Shown: positions 52,083-60,377 of the stretch, piece after piece
Layout of the letters: every line of letters starts with the position of its first letter
Position numbering within the stretch: the first letter of the stretch is position 1
Source of the DNA: Thermopolyspora sp044507605
GTDB taxonomy: Bacteria; Actinomycetota; Actinomycetes; Streptosporangiales; Streptosporangiaceae
Assembly (NCBI GenBank): GCA_044507605.1
Contig: JBIQJI010000003.1
Span: 106,103-170,102, forward strand
DNA: 64,000 nt
Reading direction: 5' to 3'
Made by a program: the position numbers and the translations under genes
Notes under the pieces: model-generated
Told to the model about the DNA's origin: nothing
What the model saw: only the letters and a program-made list of their open reading frames with translations
Database searches by the model: none

Positions 52083-52991
52083 ATGAGCTCCCCTGCTGTC
52101 GAGGTGACCGAACTGGTCAAGCGGTACGGCCGCGCGACCGCGGTCGACGGCCTGACCTTCGTGGCCCGCCGCGGCTCCGTCACCGCGATCCTCGGTCCCA
52201 ACGGCGCGGGGAAGACCACCACCGTGGAGGTCTGCGAGGGGTTCCGCGCGGCCGACGGCGGCACGGTCCGGGTGCTCGGCCTGCCGCCCGACCGCTCCGA
52301 GCTGCGGGCCCGGGTCGGCGTCATGCCGCAGTCGGGCGGTGTGCCGCCCGCGATGCGCTGCGGCGAGTGGCTGCGGCTGGTCGCCCGCTTCCACGCCCGC
52401 CCCCTCGACCCGTCGGCGCTGCTCGACCGGCTCGGCCTGGGCGAGCACACCCGCACCCAGTTCCGCCGCCTGTCGGGCGGCCAGCAGCAGCGGCTGTCGC
52501 TGGCCGCCGCCATCATCGGGCGGCCCGAGCTGGTCTTCCTCGACGAGCCGACCGCCGGGCTCGACCCCCAGGCCAGGCACGCCTGCTGGGACGTCGTCAC
52601 CGGGCTGCGCGACGCCGGCGTCTCGGTGGTGCTGACCACGCACTTCATGGACGAGGCCGAAAGGCTCTCCGACCAGGTCGTGATCATCGATCACGGGCGG
52701 GTCGTGGCCGAGGGCAGCCCCGCCTCCCTCACCGGCGCCGAGCGCCAGCTGAGGTTCCGGGCCCGCCCCGGGCTCGACCTCGACGAACTGCTGGCCGCCC
52801 TGCCGAGCGGCAGCGCCGCCAAGGAGTCACCGGCGGGCCACTACATCATCGAGGGGCAGGTCGGGCCCGAGCTGCTCGCGACGGTGACCGCGTGGTGCGC
52901 CACCGAGGGGGTCACCACCGAGGACCTCAGCATCGAGCGGCGCACCCTCGAGGACGTCTTCCTCGAACTCACCGGCCGAGAACTGCGATGA
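52083..52991 (+). CDS. ABC exporter ATPase
   Basis: 302 aa. Walker A GPNGAGKTT, Q-loop MPQSGGVPPAMRC, signature LSGGQQQR, Walker B LVFLDEPTAGLD and H-loop TTHFMDEAE. Corresponds in place to Rv1458c between sufR and ctaA in M. tuberculosis. Stop overlaps the permease ATG by 4 nt. Divergent from the suf operon. Confidence 0.92.
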   Translation: MSSPAVEVTELVKRYGRATAVDGLTFVARRGSVTAILGPNGAGKTTTVEVCEGFRAADGGTVRVLGLPPDRSELRARVGVMPQSGGVPPAMRCGEWLRLVARFHARPLDPSALLDRLGLGEHTRTQFRRLSGGQQQRLSLAAAIIGRPELVFLDEPTAGLDPQARHACWDVVTGLRDAGVSVVLTTHFMDEAERLSDQVVIIDHGRVVAEGSPASLTGAERQLRFRARPGLDLDELLAALPSGSAAKESPAGHYIIEGQVGPELLATVTAWCATEGVTTEDLSIERRTLEDVFLELTGRELR

Positions 52992-53854
52992 GCCCCGATC
53001 GGCCCGCACGCCCCCGGCCCGCCCGCGACCACACCCGCACACCACAGACGCCGGGAGAGCAGACGACCGTGACCGCCACGACCACCACGCTCGACTTCAC
53101 CCCGGCGCCGGGGGCCGCGCCGCTGCCGCGCATGGTGCTGGCGCAGACCGGCGCCGAGGTGCGCGCCACGTTGCGCAACGGCGAGCAGCTGCTGCTGACG
53201 CTGATCATCCCCATCCTGCTGCTCGTGGGGTTCTCCGCCGCCCCGCTGCTGAACCTCGACGGGCGGCGCGTCGACTTCGTCGCCCCCGGCGTGATCGCGC
53301 TGGCGATCATGTCCACGGCGTTCACCGGGCAGGCCATCGCCACCGGCTTCGAGCGCCGCTACGGCGTGCTCAAGCGCCTCGGAGCGACCCCGCTGTCGCG
53401 GCCCGGCCTCATGCTCGCCAAGACGCTCGCCGTGATCGCCGTCGAGGCGGTGCAGGTCGCGGTCGTCGCGGCCGTCGCGCTGGCCCTCGGCTGGCACCCG
53501 CACGGCGGCGCGACAGGCGCGCTGTGGGCGATCGTGCTGATCCTGCTCGCCACGGCCGCGTTCAGCGGGCTCGGGCTGCTGCTCGCCGGCACGCTGCGCG
53601 CCGAGGCCACGCTCGCCGCGGCGAACCTGATCTACCTGATCCTGCTCGGCGTGGGCGGCGTGGTGTTCCCCGTCGACCGGTTCCCCGACGGCCTGCGGCA
53701 CGTGGCCGAGGCGCTGCCCATCACCGCGCTCACCGGCGGGCTGCGTTCGGTGCTGGGCGCGGGCGGCGGGTTCCCCGGCGTCCCGCTGCTCGTGCTGGCC
53801 TGCTGGGCCGTGGTGCTGCTCGCCCTGTCCGCCCGCACCTTCCGCTGGGAGTGA
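52988..53854 (+). CDS. ABC-2 type permease
   Basis: 288 aa. A hydrophilic N-terminus of about 45 residues, then six membrane spans; GVLKRLGATPLSRPGLMLAKTLAV and GVVFPVDRFPDGLRHVAEALPITALTGGLR are typical of ABC-2 export permeases. Paired with the preceding ATPase. Substrate unknown. Confidence 0.92.
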   Translation: MSPDRPARPRPARDHTRTPQTPGEQTTVTATTTTLDFTPAPGAAPLPRMVLAQTGAEVRATLRNGEQLLLTLIIPILLLVGFSAAPLLNLDGRRVDFVAPGVIALAIMSTAFTGQAIATGFERRYGVLKRLGATPLSRPGLMLAKTLAVIAVEAVQVAVVAAVALALGWHPHGGATGALWAIVLILLATAAFSGLGLLLAGTLRAEATLAAANLIYLILLGVGGVVFPVDRFPDGLRHVAEALPITALTGGLRSVLGAGGGFPGVPLLVLACWAVVLLALSARTFRWE

Positions 53855-53900
53855 CCCCGGCCCGCCGGGAGTGACCCCGGGCGCCGGGCGTGCGGCCGGG

Positions 53901-54584
53901 TCAGTCGCCGCCGATGCCGTTCCACATGCCCTGGACGTGCCGGATGTGATGCTCCATGATCCGGCGGGCGGCGTCGGCGTCGCCCCGGGCCAGCGCGTCC
54001 AGCAGGCCGAGATGCTCGCGGGCCGGCTCGGTCAGCAGGCCGCGTTCGGCCCGGGCCCGCAGGCCGTACAGCCGGGCGCGGTGCCGCAGGTCGCGCGTCA
54101 CCCGCACGAGGTGGGTGTTGCCGGCAAGGCCCAGCAGGTCCAGGTGGAACCTCAGGTCGGCGGCGACGTAGCCGAGCAGGTCGCCGTTCTCGGCCGCCAC
54201 GACGGTCTGGACCGCGATGGGCCGCAGCCGGTCGAGGTCGGCGGCGTGGGCGGCGTCGGCCAGCGCGGCGACCGTGGGCACCTCGATGAGCCCGCGCAGC
54301 TCGGTCAGCTCGCCGAGGTCGCGCTCGGACAGATCGACGACCCGGAAGCCCTTGTTGCGCACCGCCTCGACCAGGCCCTCCTTGGCCAGGTCGAGCATGG
54401 CCTCGCGCACCGGCGTCGCCGAGACCCCGAACCTGGTGGCGAGGGCCGGCGCCGAGTAGACGGTGCCCGGCCGCATCTCGCCGGCGACCAGCGCGTCGCG
54501 CAGCGCGCCCGCGACCTGCTCGCGCAGGCTCTGCCGCTCCCGCACCGCCGGCAGGTCCAGCAGGCCCCCCGTCTCCACCGTCAT
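53901..54584 (-). CDS. GntR-family transcriptional regulator with FCD domain
   Basis: 227 aa. N-terminal winged helix (LREQVAGALRDALVAGEMRPGTVYSAPALATRFGVSATPVREAMLDLAKEGLVEAVRNKGFRV) and an all-helical FCD ligand domain with metal-binding residues including His in DLRFHLDLLGLAGN and EHHIRHV. AGGGA precedes the ATG. Convergent with the exporter and divergent from ctaA; its target is unknown. Confidence 0.92.
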   Translation of the reverse strand: MTVETGGLLDLPAVRERQSLREQVAGALRDALVAGEMRPGTVYSAPALATRFGVSATPVREAMLDLAKEGLVEAVRNKGFRVVDLSERDLGELTELRGLIEVPTVAALADAAHAADLDRLRPIAVQTVVAAENGDLLGYVAADLRFHLDLLGLAGNTHLVRVTRDLRHRARLYGLRARAERGLLTEPAREHLGLLDALARGDADAARRIMEHHIRHVQGMWNGIGGD

Positions 54585-54728
54585 CGCCGTTTCCCTCTCT
54601 GTCCCGACCGCCTGTGTCCCGCTCGTCGCGCTCCGTCCGCGCGCCGCGCCCGCCCGCCGGCCGGCGTCACGCTTCGTCCCGGGGCGCGGGGCCGCCGGGG
54701 CCGTGGCGGGACCGGCCCATGCGCCACC

Positions 54729-54734
54729 TAGCAT
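54729..54734 (+). promoter_or_regulatory. leaderless-type -10 element of ctaA
   Basis: TAGCAT, 7 nt (GTGTGAC) before GTG 54742. The in-frame ATG at 54733 overlaps this hexamer and is therefore less likely to be the start. Confidence 0.6.
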
Positions 54735-54741
54735 GTGTGAC

Positions 54742-55749
54742 GTGACCCGCCTCATCGACACCTCGCGCGACCGTGCCATCGGGCTGTACCGGTCGGTCTG
54801 GCACCCGACGATCGCGACGCTGCGCGCCTGGGCGCTGGCGAGCGTGGTGGCCAACGCGGGCATCGCCCTCAGCGGCGCCGCCGTCCGCATCACCGGCTCC
54901 GGGCTGGGCTGCCCGACCTGGCCGCGCTGCACCGCCGACAGCTTCGTCCCGGTCGCCCGCGACGCCGAGTCGTTCGCCAACATGCTGGTGGAGTTCGGCA
55001 ACCGGCTGGTGACGTTCGTGGTGCTGGCCACCGCCGCCGGCTGCGTCATCGCCGCGATGCGGCTGGTGCCCCGGCGTCCCGGCCTGATCCGGCTCGCCCT
55101 GATCCAGCCGCTCGGCGTGCTCGCGCAGGCCGTGTGGGGCGGGGTCGTGGTGCACACGCTGCTCAACCCGGTGACGGTCGGCGTCCATTTCCTGCTGTCG
55201 ATCGGCATGATCGCCGCCGCCTTCGCCCTGTACGCCCGCTGCGGCGAGGGCGATGAGCGGCCACGCCGCCTCGTGCACCGCGACATCCGCACGCTGGGCT
55301 TCGTGCTGACGGCGGCCGTGCTGCTCCTGCTCGTCGCGGGGGTCGTGGTCACCGGCACCGGGCCGCACTCGGGCGACGAGGCGGCCACCCGGTTCGACTT
55401 CGACATCCAGCAGGTCGCCCAGCTGCACGCCGACCTCGTGTGGATCGTCATCGGCCTGACGTTCGCGCTGCTGTTCGCGCTGCACGTGAGCGACGCGCCG
55501 GGCCGGGCCAGGCGTGCGGCGCTCGTGCTGCTGCTCGTGGAGCTGGGGCAGGGCGTGATCGGCTACGTCCAGTACTTCCTGGCCATCCCGGCGCTCCTGG
55601 TCGCCCTGCACGTGCTGGGGGCGACCCTGGTGTGGATCGCGACGCTGCGGGTGGTGCACCTGATGCGCTCGCGCGGCCCGCTCCCCGCGCCGGCCCGCGC
55701 GCCGGGCGTCACGGCCCGGCCCGTGGCCGAGCCCGAGCGCGCCGGCTGA
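54742..55749 (+). CDS. ctaA: heme A synthase
   Basis: 335 aa, about eight membrane spans. Heme-ligand and family landmarks: ITGSGLGCPTWPRCT, VEFGNRLVTF, and later VVTGTGPHSGDEAA, QLHADLVW and VALHVLGATLVWIATL. It converts heme O to heme A for cytochrome aa3 oxidase. The starting GTG fits a leaderless message. ctaB lies 3.2 kb away in opposite orientation. Confidence 0.92.
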   Translation: MTRLIDTSRDRAIGLYRSVWHPTIATLRAWALASVVANAGIALSGAAVRITGSGLGCPTWPRCTADSFVPVARDAESFANMLVEFGNRLVTFVVLATAAGCVIAAMRLVPRRPGLIRLALIQPLGVLAQAVWGGVVVHTLLNPVTVGVHFLLSIGMIAAAFALYARCGEGDERPRRLVHRDIRTLGFVLTAAVLLLLVAGVVVTGTGPHSGDEAATRFDFDIQQVAQLHADLVWIVIGLTFALLFALHVSDAPGRARRAALVLLLVELGQGVIGYVQYFLAIPALLVALHVLGATLVWIATLRVVHLMRSRGPLPAPARAPGVTARPVAEPERAG

Positions 55750-55912
55750 CCTGCCGGGCTCCGCTTCTTTCCCGGCTCCCCAGGGGGAAAGTTTCAGGCA
55801 CGGCACCGGTGTGCCCGTCTCGCTGACCAGCGTGTCACCGCCTCGGATCCAGACCGTCCCGCCGGCGTCGATCGGCCGTCCGGCGGGCCTGCGGTACATT
55901 CCGATCACCATA

Positions 55913-55926
55913 TGGGAGCGCTCCCA
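55913..55926. promoter_or_regulatory. CelR/CebR-type operator without an obvious target gene
   Basis: TGGGAGCGCTCCCA, a perfect 14-bp palindrome identical to the operator of the LacI-family cellulose regulators CelR (Thermobifida) and CebR (Streptomyces). It lies in the 361-bp gap between the 3' ends of ctaA and the LPMO gene, where no gene is apparent. The other features of this gap are the terminator at 56021-56060 and an AGGAGG at 55951-55956 without a usable start codon. Confidence 0.7.
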
Positions 55927-56020
55927 AACGTCCACGTCGTCCGACCCTAACAGGAGGTGGCAGGCAGCGAGTAGCCCTGACATCCGCGTCTGAGACACGA
56001 TCCGGAGCCATCCGGAAGCA

Positions 56021-56060
56021 GCGAGCGCGGGGCGGCGGCCTCCTGACGCCCCACGCTCGC
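56021..56060. terminator. transcription terminator of the LPMO gene
   Basis: 14-bp arms (56021-56034 and 56047-56060) with one mismatch and a 12-nt loop, about 50 bp beyond the LPMO stop. A short T run follows on the plus strand, so it may act for ctaA also. Confidence 0.65.
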
Positions 56061-56110
56061 TTTCGTGTGCCCGGGGGGCCGTCCGGCCCGCCCGGGCACC
56101 GGACCTGACG

Positions 56111-57190
56111 TCAGCCGCAACTGACGTCGGTCAGCACGGGTGTGCCCGAGCCGGTGTTCGTGGCGAGGAACCCGGCCGTGGCGGAGGAACCCGGCGCGAT
56201 CGAGTTGTTCCACTCCGCGGCATGGATCATCGCCGTGGTGCCGCTCTGCATGGGCGTGCCGTTCCACGCCTGGCTGATCGTGGCACCATCCGGCATGGTC
56301 CATTGGACGTACCAGCCGTTCAGCGCCCCCGCTCCGTTGTTCTTGATCGTCACCTCACCCTGGAAGCCGCCCTGCCAGGAGTTGGTCACCGTGACCGTCG
56401 CGGAGCAGTCGGTCGCGGGCAGCGTCGGGGTCGAGGTGACCGTCGGGGTCACCGTGGGGGTGACCGTGGGGGTGACGGTCGGGGTGACCGTCGGGGTGAC
56501 CGTGGGCGTGGAGGTCGGGGTCGAGCCGCCCCCGAAGTCCACGTCGGAGCAGCCGTAGAACGTCTCCTGGCTGTCGAAGCGGTACCACACCGAGTAGATG
56601 ATGTGCCGCCCGTGCTTGTTCGGCAGCCGCCCGGAGAACCGGTACGCGCCGTCGGTCACCGCCGGCTCCGGGTCGACGGTCAGGAACGGTTCCTCCTCCA
56701 TGTCGTCCCAGGTCAGCGGCTGGGTGGGGTCGAAGCCGTCCTTGGTGATGTACAGCTTGAAGCCGCCGGGGTGCGGCACCCACGCGCCGTACACGAAGTC
56801 GTACATCGCGCCGGGAGTGAGCTCGGTCACGGGCCAGTCGGCGCGCGGCGCGTCGTACGCCGCGTACTTGTCGAAGCCGCCGCTGCACAGTTGCCCGTCG
56901 GGGATGAAGCCGCGCGTGCGTCCGCCGCCGTCGGAGCGCAGCACGCCGTACCAGTCGTAGAGCGGCTGCGTGCCGCCTTCGGCCACCGCCTGCGCGCACG
57001 CGGGATTGCTGGGCTTGATCTCGTGGCTGGGAGTGAGCCCGTCGACATAACACGCGTAGGTGCGGCTGGCCGGCGCCTGCATGGCGCCATGCGCGTACGC
57101 CCCCCGCGTGAGGAACAGCGTCGTCAGGCTGGCCGCCACCAGGGCGAGGGCGGTCAGGATCGCCACCCTCACCTTTCCACTGGATTTCAC
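56111..57190 (-). CDS. secreted AA10 lytic polysaccharide monooxygenase with CBM2
   Basis: 359 aa. Signal peptide ends AYA|H, leaving His34 as mature residue 1 of the copper histidine brace; His140 in VPHPGGFKLYITK is the second ligand. The AA10 domain ends about residue 222 (YRFDSQETFYGCSDVDF), then comes a TPTV repeat linker and a C-terminal CBM2 (CSATVTVTNSWQGGFQGEV...LNGWYVQWTMPDG...AEWNNSIAPG). It oxidatively cleaves crystalline cellulose or chitin; CBM2 favours cellulose. GTG start with AAGGA 7 nt upstream. Confidence 0.94.
   Translation of the reverse strand: MKSSGKVRVAILTALALVAASLTTLFLTRGAYAHGAMQAPASRTYACYVDGLTPSHEIKPSNPACAQAVAEGGTQPLYDWYGVLRSDGGGRTRGFIPDGQLCSGGFDKYAAYDAPRADWPVTELTPGAMYDFVYGAWVPHPGGFKLYITKDGFDPTQPLTWDDMEEEPFLTVDPEPAVTDGAYRFSGRLPNKHGRHIIYSVWYRFDSQETFYGCSDVDFGGGSTPTSTPTVTPTVTPTVTPTVTPTVTPTVTSTPTLPATDCSATVTVTNSWQGGFQGEVTIKNNGAGALNGWYVQWTMPDGATISQAWNGTPMQSGTTAMIHAAEWNNSIAPGSSATAGFLATNTGSGTPVLTDVSCG
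56431..56520. repeat. 12-bp tandem repeat encoding the TPTV linker
   Basis: About six to seven degenerate copies of a 12-bp unit in the LPMO gene (GGGGTGACCGTC-like), each encoding Thr-Pro-Thr-Val. Such arrays vary in copy number between strains. Confidence 0.8.
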
Positions 57191-57509
57191 AGTGCGTCCT
57201 TTTCGTTGCGGATGCCGTCACCGGACGGCGATCAGAACCGGGCGCGGCCGGTTGCGTCTCGCGCCGCAGACGCGCGAGACGGCGCACGGCGACCGCACAG
57301 CCGTACGCCCTCCTGAGATCGGCCACCCGGAACCCGCGCGAGGGTGCCGGTGGCCGTGGACATCCGCGTGCCGCGATTGAAACACGTCCGCCGCCCACCG
57401 GCAAGTGATCGGCGGCGGGGCGGCCCGCGCCCGGGGCGGCGCCGGGCGCACGCGGCGGGGCCGCGCCGGCCTGGAGGCGGGGCCGTGCCGGGTTGAGAGC
57501 GAGGCCGTG
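57191..57509. other. intergenic region upstream of the LPMO gene
   Basis: 319 bp between prsW and the LPMO start. It holds a perfect 9-bp stem (CGTCTCGCG/CGCGAGACG, 57255-57263 with 57273-57281) in the probable 5' leader. No CelR/CebR box is present here, although one would be expected. The minus-strand promoter was not clear. Confidence 0.45.
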
Positions 57510-58790
57510 TCAGCCCGAGGGCGGCGCTCCCTCAGGAGGCGGCTGAGCCGGGCCCGGCGGGCCCGGAGGGCGGAACCTCGGCGGGTAGGTGCCCGCGGGC
57601 GGCGGCGAGGGGGGCGCGCCCGGGGCGTAGCCGGGCGGAGGCAGGCCCTTCGCGAGGGAGGCGCGGTGCCGCTCCGGCAGCGGGAAGCGGGCGCGGGTCA
57701 CGCCCATGCAGTAGAGCAGGGCGCGCTGCTGCTCGCCGAACTCCCTGACGTCGATGACGCCCCGCTCGGCCCGGGCGTGCAGCAGGCCGAGCTCGGTGGC
57801 CGCCAGCTGGTAGTCGCTCATGGCGGCCAGGCCGTCATGCTTGCCGTACGCCTTGGCCCACTGCCTGGCCTGCCGGCGGCCCTGCAGCGACGACAGCATG
57901 AAGATGTCGGTGTCGTTGACCAGGCCGGTGCGCGCGTACTGCGGCAGGTAACGCTGGATGAGCCCGACGATGCGCCGGCGGTCGCGGACGATCACGCCGA
58001 GCTCGGTGAAGAACAGCGCCATCAGGATGAGGTAGGCGATGGCGAGCCCGGTGAAGCCGCCGTAGGAGGCGAAGCCGTTCCACAGGCCGTGCAGCAGCAT
58101 GGCGCCCGCCCAGCCCAGCAGGACGATGCCGGCGCGGCCGTGGGTGCGCTGGGCGGCGTAGGCCACGGCGATGCCGATCATCGAGGTGAACAGGGGGTGG
58201 GCGAACGGCGACAGCACGCCGCGCAGCACCACGGTCACCGCCAGGCCCTCGACGCCGTGGCCGCCGAGGGCGTTGATGTAGTAGCTGACGTTTTCGCTCA
58301 TCGCGAAGCCGAGGCCGACCATGCCCGCGTAGATGATGCCGTCGGTGGGCCCGTCGAGCTCCTGCCTGCGCCACTTGAGCAGCCCGACCAGCACCAGGCC
58401 CTTCAGCGTCTCCTCGACGGGCGGCGCGCCGAAGGTGGCCACGAGATCGCGGGCCGCCTGGGCGTTGTCGAGCTGGCGCGTGACGTACATGAGGTTGAGC
58501 GAGTTGAGGACGCCGGCGATCAGCACGGCGATGCCGGCCCCCCACACGAACGCGAACACCAGGTTGGCGCGCGGCTCGGGCTCCATGCGGTCGAGCCCGA
58601 GCAGCGCCGCGAGCAGCAGCGGGACCGGCGCGAGCGCGAGCACGAGCGCCACGGCGAAGTGCACCGCGCCGCCGTTGAAGACGTCGAACGACAGCGAGAC
58701 GAGCGCGCAGATGCCTGCCACGACAAGCCCGATGATCAGGCCGAGGGAGGGACGCCCCCTCAACACCCACCCCGGATCACGGCTCCTCAT
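57510..58790 (-). CDS. PrsW-family intramembrane metalloprotease
   Basis: 426 aa, about eight to nine membrane spans. Family motifs in order: APPVEETLKG (Glu pair), MSENVSYYINALGG, SPFAHPLFTSM and LLHGLWNGFAS. In Bacillus PrsW cleaves the anti-sigma factor RsiW; the target in actinomycetes is unknown. The C-terminal 50 residues are Pro/Gly-rich. TACGCT stands 7 nt before the ATG, so probably leaderless. Confidence 0.9.
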   Translation of the reverse strand: MRSRDPGWVLRGRPSLGLIIGLVVAGICALVSLSFDVFNGGAVHFAVALVLALAPVPLLLAALLGLDRMEPEPRANLVFAFVWGAGIAVLIAGVLNSLNLMYVTRQLDNAQAARDLVATFGAPPVEETLKGLVLVGLLKWRRQELDGPTDGIIYAGMVGLGFAMSENVSYYINALGGHGVEGLAVTVVLRGVLSPFAHPLFTSMIGIAVAYAAQRTHGRAGIVLLGWAGAMLLHGLWNGFASYGGFTGLAIAYLILMALFFTELGVIVRDRRRIVGLIQRYLPQYARTGLVNDTDIFMLSSLQGRRQARQWAKAYGKHDGLAAMSDYQLAATELGLLHARAERGVIDVREFGEQQRALLYCMGVTRARFPLPERHRASLAKGLPPPGYAPGAPPSPPPAGTYPPRFRPPGPPGPAQPPPEGAPPSG

Positions 58791-58797
58791 GAACGCG

Positions 58798-58803
58798 AGC
58801 GTA
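58798..58803 (-). promoter_or_regulatory. leaderless-type -10 element of prsW
   Basis: TACGCT on the minus strand, 7 nt (CGCGTTC) before the ATG. Confidence 0.55.
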
Positions 58804-58992
58804 ACCGAACCGCCACGACATGTCCGCTGCCACGTTGGGCGTACTCCCCATTTCTCCCCGAATCCGCATGGAGTTCGTCAAGCGCGGCCGCGCGGCCGGC
58901 CACCCGCTCGCCGAGAGGTTCCCGGATTCGGCTCTTTCCCTCGCGCGCGCCGATCACACCCTTCCCGGGGCCTCCGCGGGCCGCGGGCGGCG

Positions 58993-59961
58993 TCACAGCA
59001 GCGAGTCGATGGCGACGGCGAGGAACAGCAGCGCCAGGTAGACGTTCGAGAAGTGGAAGAAGCGCATGGGGCGCAGCGCGACGCCGGTGCGGCCGGCCCT
59101 GACCCTGGCCAGCAGGAGGTGCGCCTCCCACAGGCAGGCTCCGCCGAGCACCACCGCGGCGGCGCCGTAGAGCGGCGTGGTGCCGGCGAGCGGCCACAAC
59201 AGCAGCGAGCACAGCACCGTGGCCCAGGTGTAGATGACGCACTCGACGGCCACCCGGTGCTCGCCCGCGACGACGGGGAGCATGGGGACCGCCGCGGCGG
59301 CGTAGTCCTCGCGGTAGCGCATGGCGAGGGTCCACGTGTGCGGCGGGGTCCAGAAGAACACCACGCCGAACAGCACGAGCGGCGCCCAGTCGAGGCGGCC
59401 GGTGATGCCGGCCCAGCCGATCAGCACCGGCATGCAGCCGGCGATGCCGCCCCACACGACGTTCTGCGACGTGCGGCGCTTGAGCAGCAGGGAGTAGACC
59501 AGGACGTAGAAGAGGATCGCGCCGAGCGACAGCGCGGCCGCGAGCCAGTTGACGCTCAGCCCGAGACCCGCGGTCGACAGGACCCCGAGGGTGATGCCGA
59601 ACACCAGGGCGCCGCGCGTGGACACCTGGTGGCGGGCCAGCGGCCGGCGCCGGGTGCGGCGCATCCGGGCGTCGATGTCGCGGTCGATGTAGCAGTTGAG
59701 CACGTTGGCGCTGCCGGCCGACAGGGTGCCGAACACCATGGTGGCCAGGGAGGTCCACAGCGGCGGCAGGCCGTGCGCCGCCAGGAACATGACCGGCAGG
59801 GTCGTGATCAGCAGCAGCTCGATGATGCGCGGCTTGGTCAGCGCGACGTACGCCCGCACCAGATCGGCCGGGGAGCGGCGTGACGCGGCCGGGTCGAGGA
59901 CCGCGGTCCCCGGCGCCGTCGCCAGGGTGGCCGTCGAATGCTTGTTGGTGAGCACCGTCAC
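58993..59961 (-). CDS. ctaB: protoheme IX farnesyltransferase (heme O synthase)
   Basis: 322 aa, about nine membrane spans. The UbiA-family prenyl diphosphate motif is NVLNCYIDRDIDARM, followed by RRPLARHQVS; the second acidic region is MRYREDYAAAAVPMLPVV. Makes heme O, substrate of CtaA. GTG start at 59961. Divergent from tkt, the usual actinobacterial arrangement. Confidence 0.95.
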   Translation of the reverse strand: MTVLTNKHSTATLATAPGTAVLDPAASRRSPADLVRAYVALTKPRIIELLLITTLPVMFLAAHGLPPLWTSLATMVFGTLSAGSANVLNCYIDRDIDARMRRTRRRPLARHQVSTRGALVFGITLGVLSTAGLGLSVNWLAAALSLGAILFYVLVYSLLLKRRTSQNVVWGGIAGCMPVLIGWAGITGRLDWAPLVLFGVVFFWTPPHTWTLAMRYREDYAAAAVPMLPVVAGEHRVAVECVIYTWATVLCSLLLWPLAGTTPLYGAAAVVLGGACLWEAHLLLARVRAGRTGVALRPMRFFHFSNVYLALLFLAVAIDSLL

Positions 59962-60377
59962 GGCGCTTCCAGCGGGTGCGGGGTCAACACTTAACCTCGT
60001 GAAGTGGAGCGAGTCGAACGTGTCAGATCGGTCAGGTCGGGGGGAGAACCCAGAGACTCACTGTAGTCGGGGAGGGCACCGGTTCCGCATCGGGGCCATG
60101 GCTGATGGCGCGTACTCACCCCTTCGGCGGACCTGTCCGGCGGTGTCACGTTCCCTCGCGCCGATCCTGGGGAGTGTGCGTAAGGGCGGGCCCGCCGGCG
60201 CCGTGACGTCCCTGTTCACGGGCGCCGCGCCGAGGACGGGACGGGGCAAGAACAACCTTCGGTGTCCGACTCCGGGCGTCGAAGCCCGGGAATAGAACGC
60301 AACCCGTTAGGGTCCGATATGGGCGGGAACGCCAAAGCGTTGCCCTTAACCGACAACCAGATCCGGAGATCGAGCAG
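59962..60377. other. intergenic region between divergent ctaB and tkt
   Basis: 416 bp. It contains a near-perfect hairpin (60197-60206 with 60216-60226, one bulge) and TAGGGT at 60308-60313, a possible -10 for tkt with a leader of about 60 nt. No gene or known RNA family was recognised. Confidence 0.4.

Noticed and set aside
54667..55998. 443-codon minus-strand frame covering ctaA and beginning near the CelR-type box
   Set aside because: Most of it is antisense to ctaA and without recognisable domains. The non-overlapping part (about 50 codons) has no support beyond being open, so I list only the operator.
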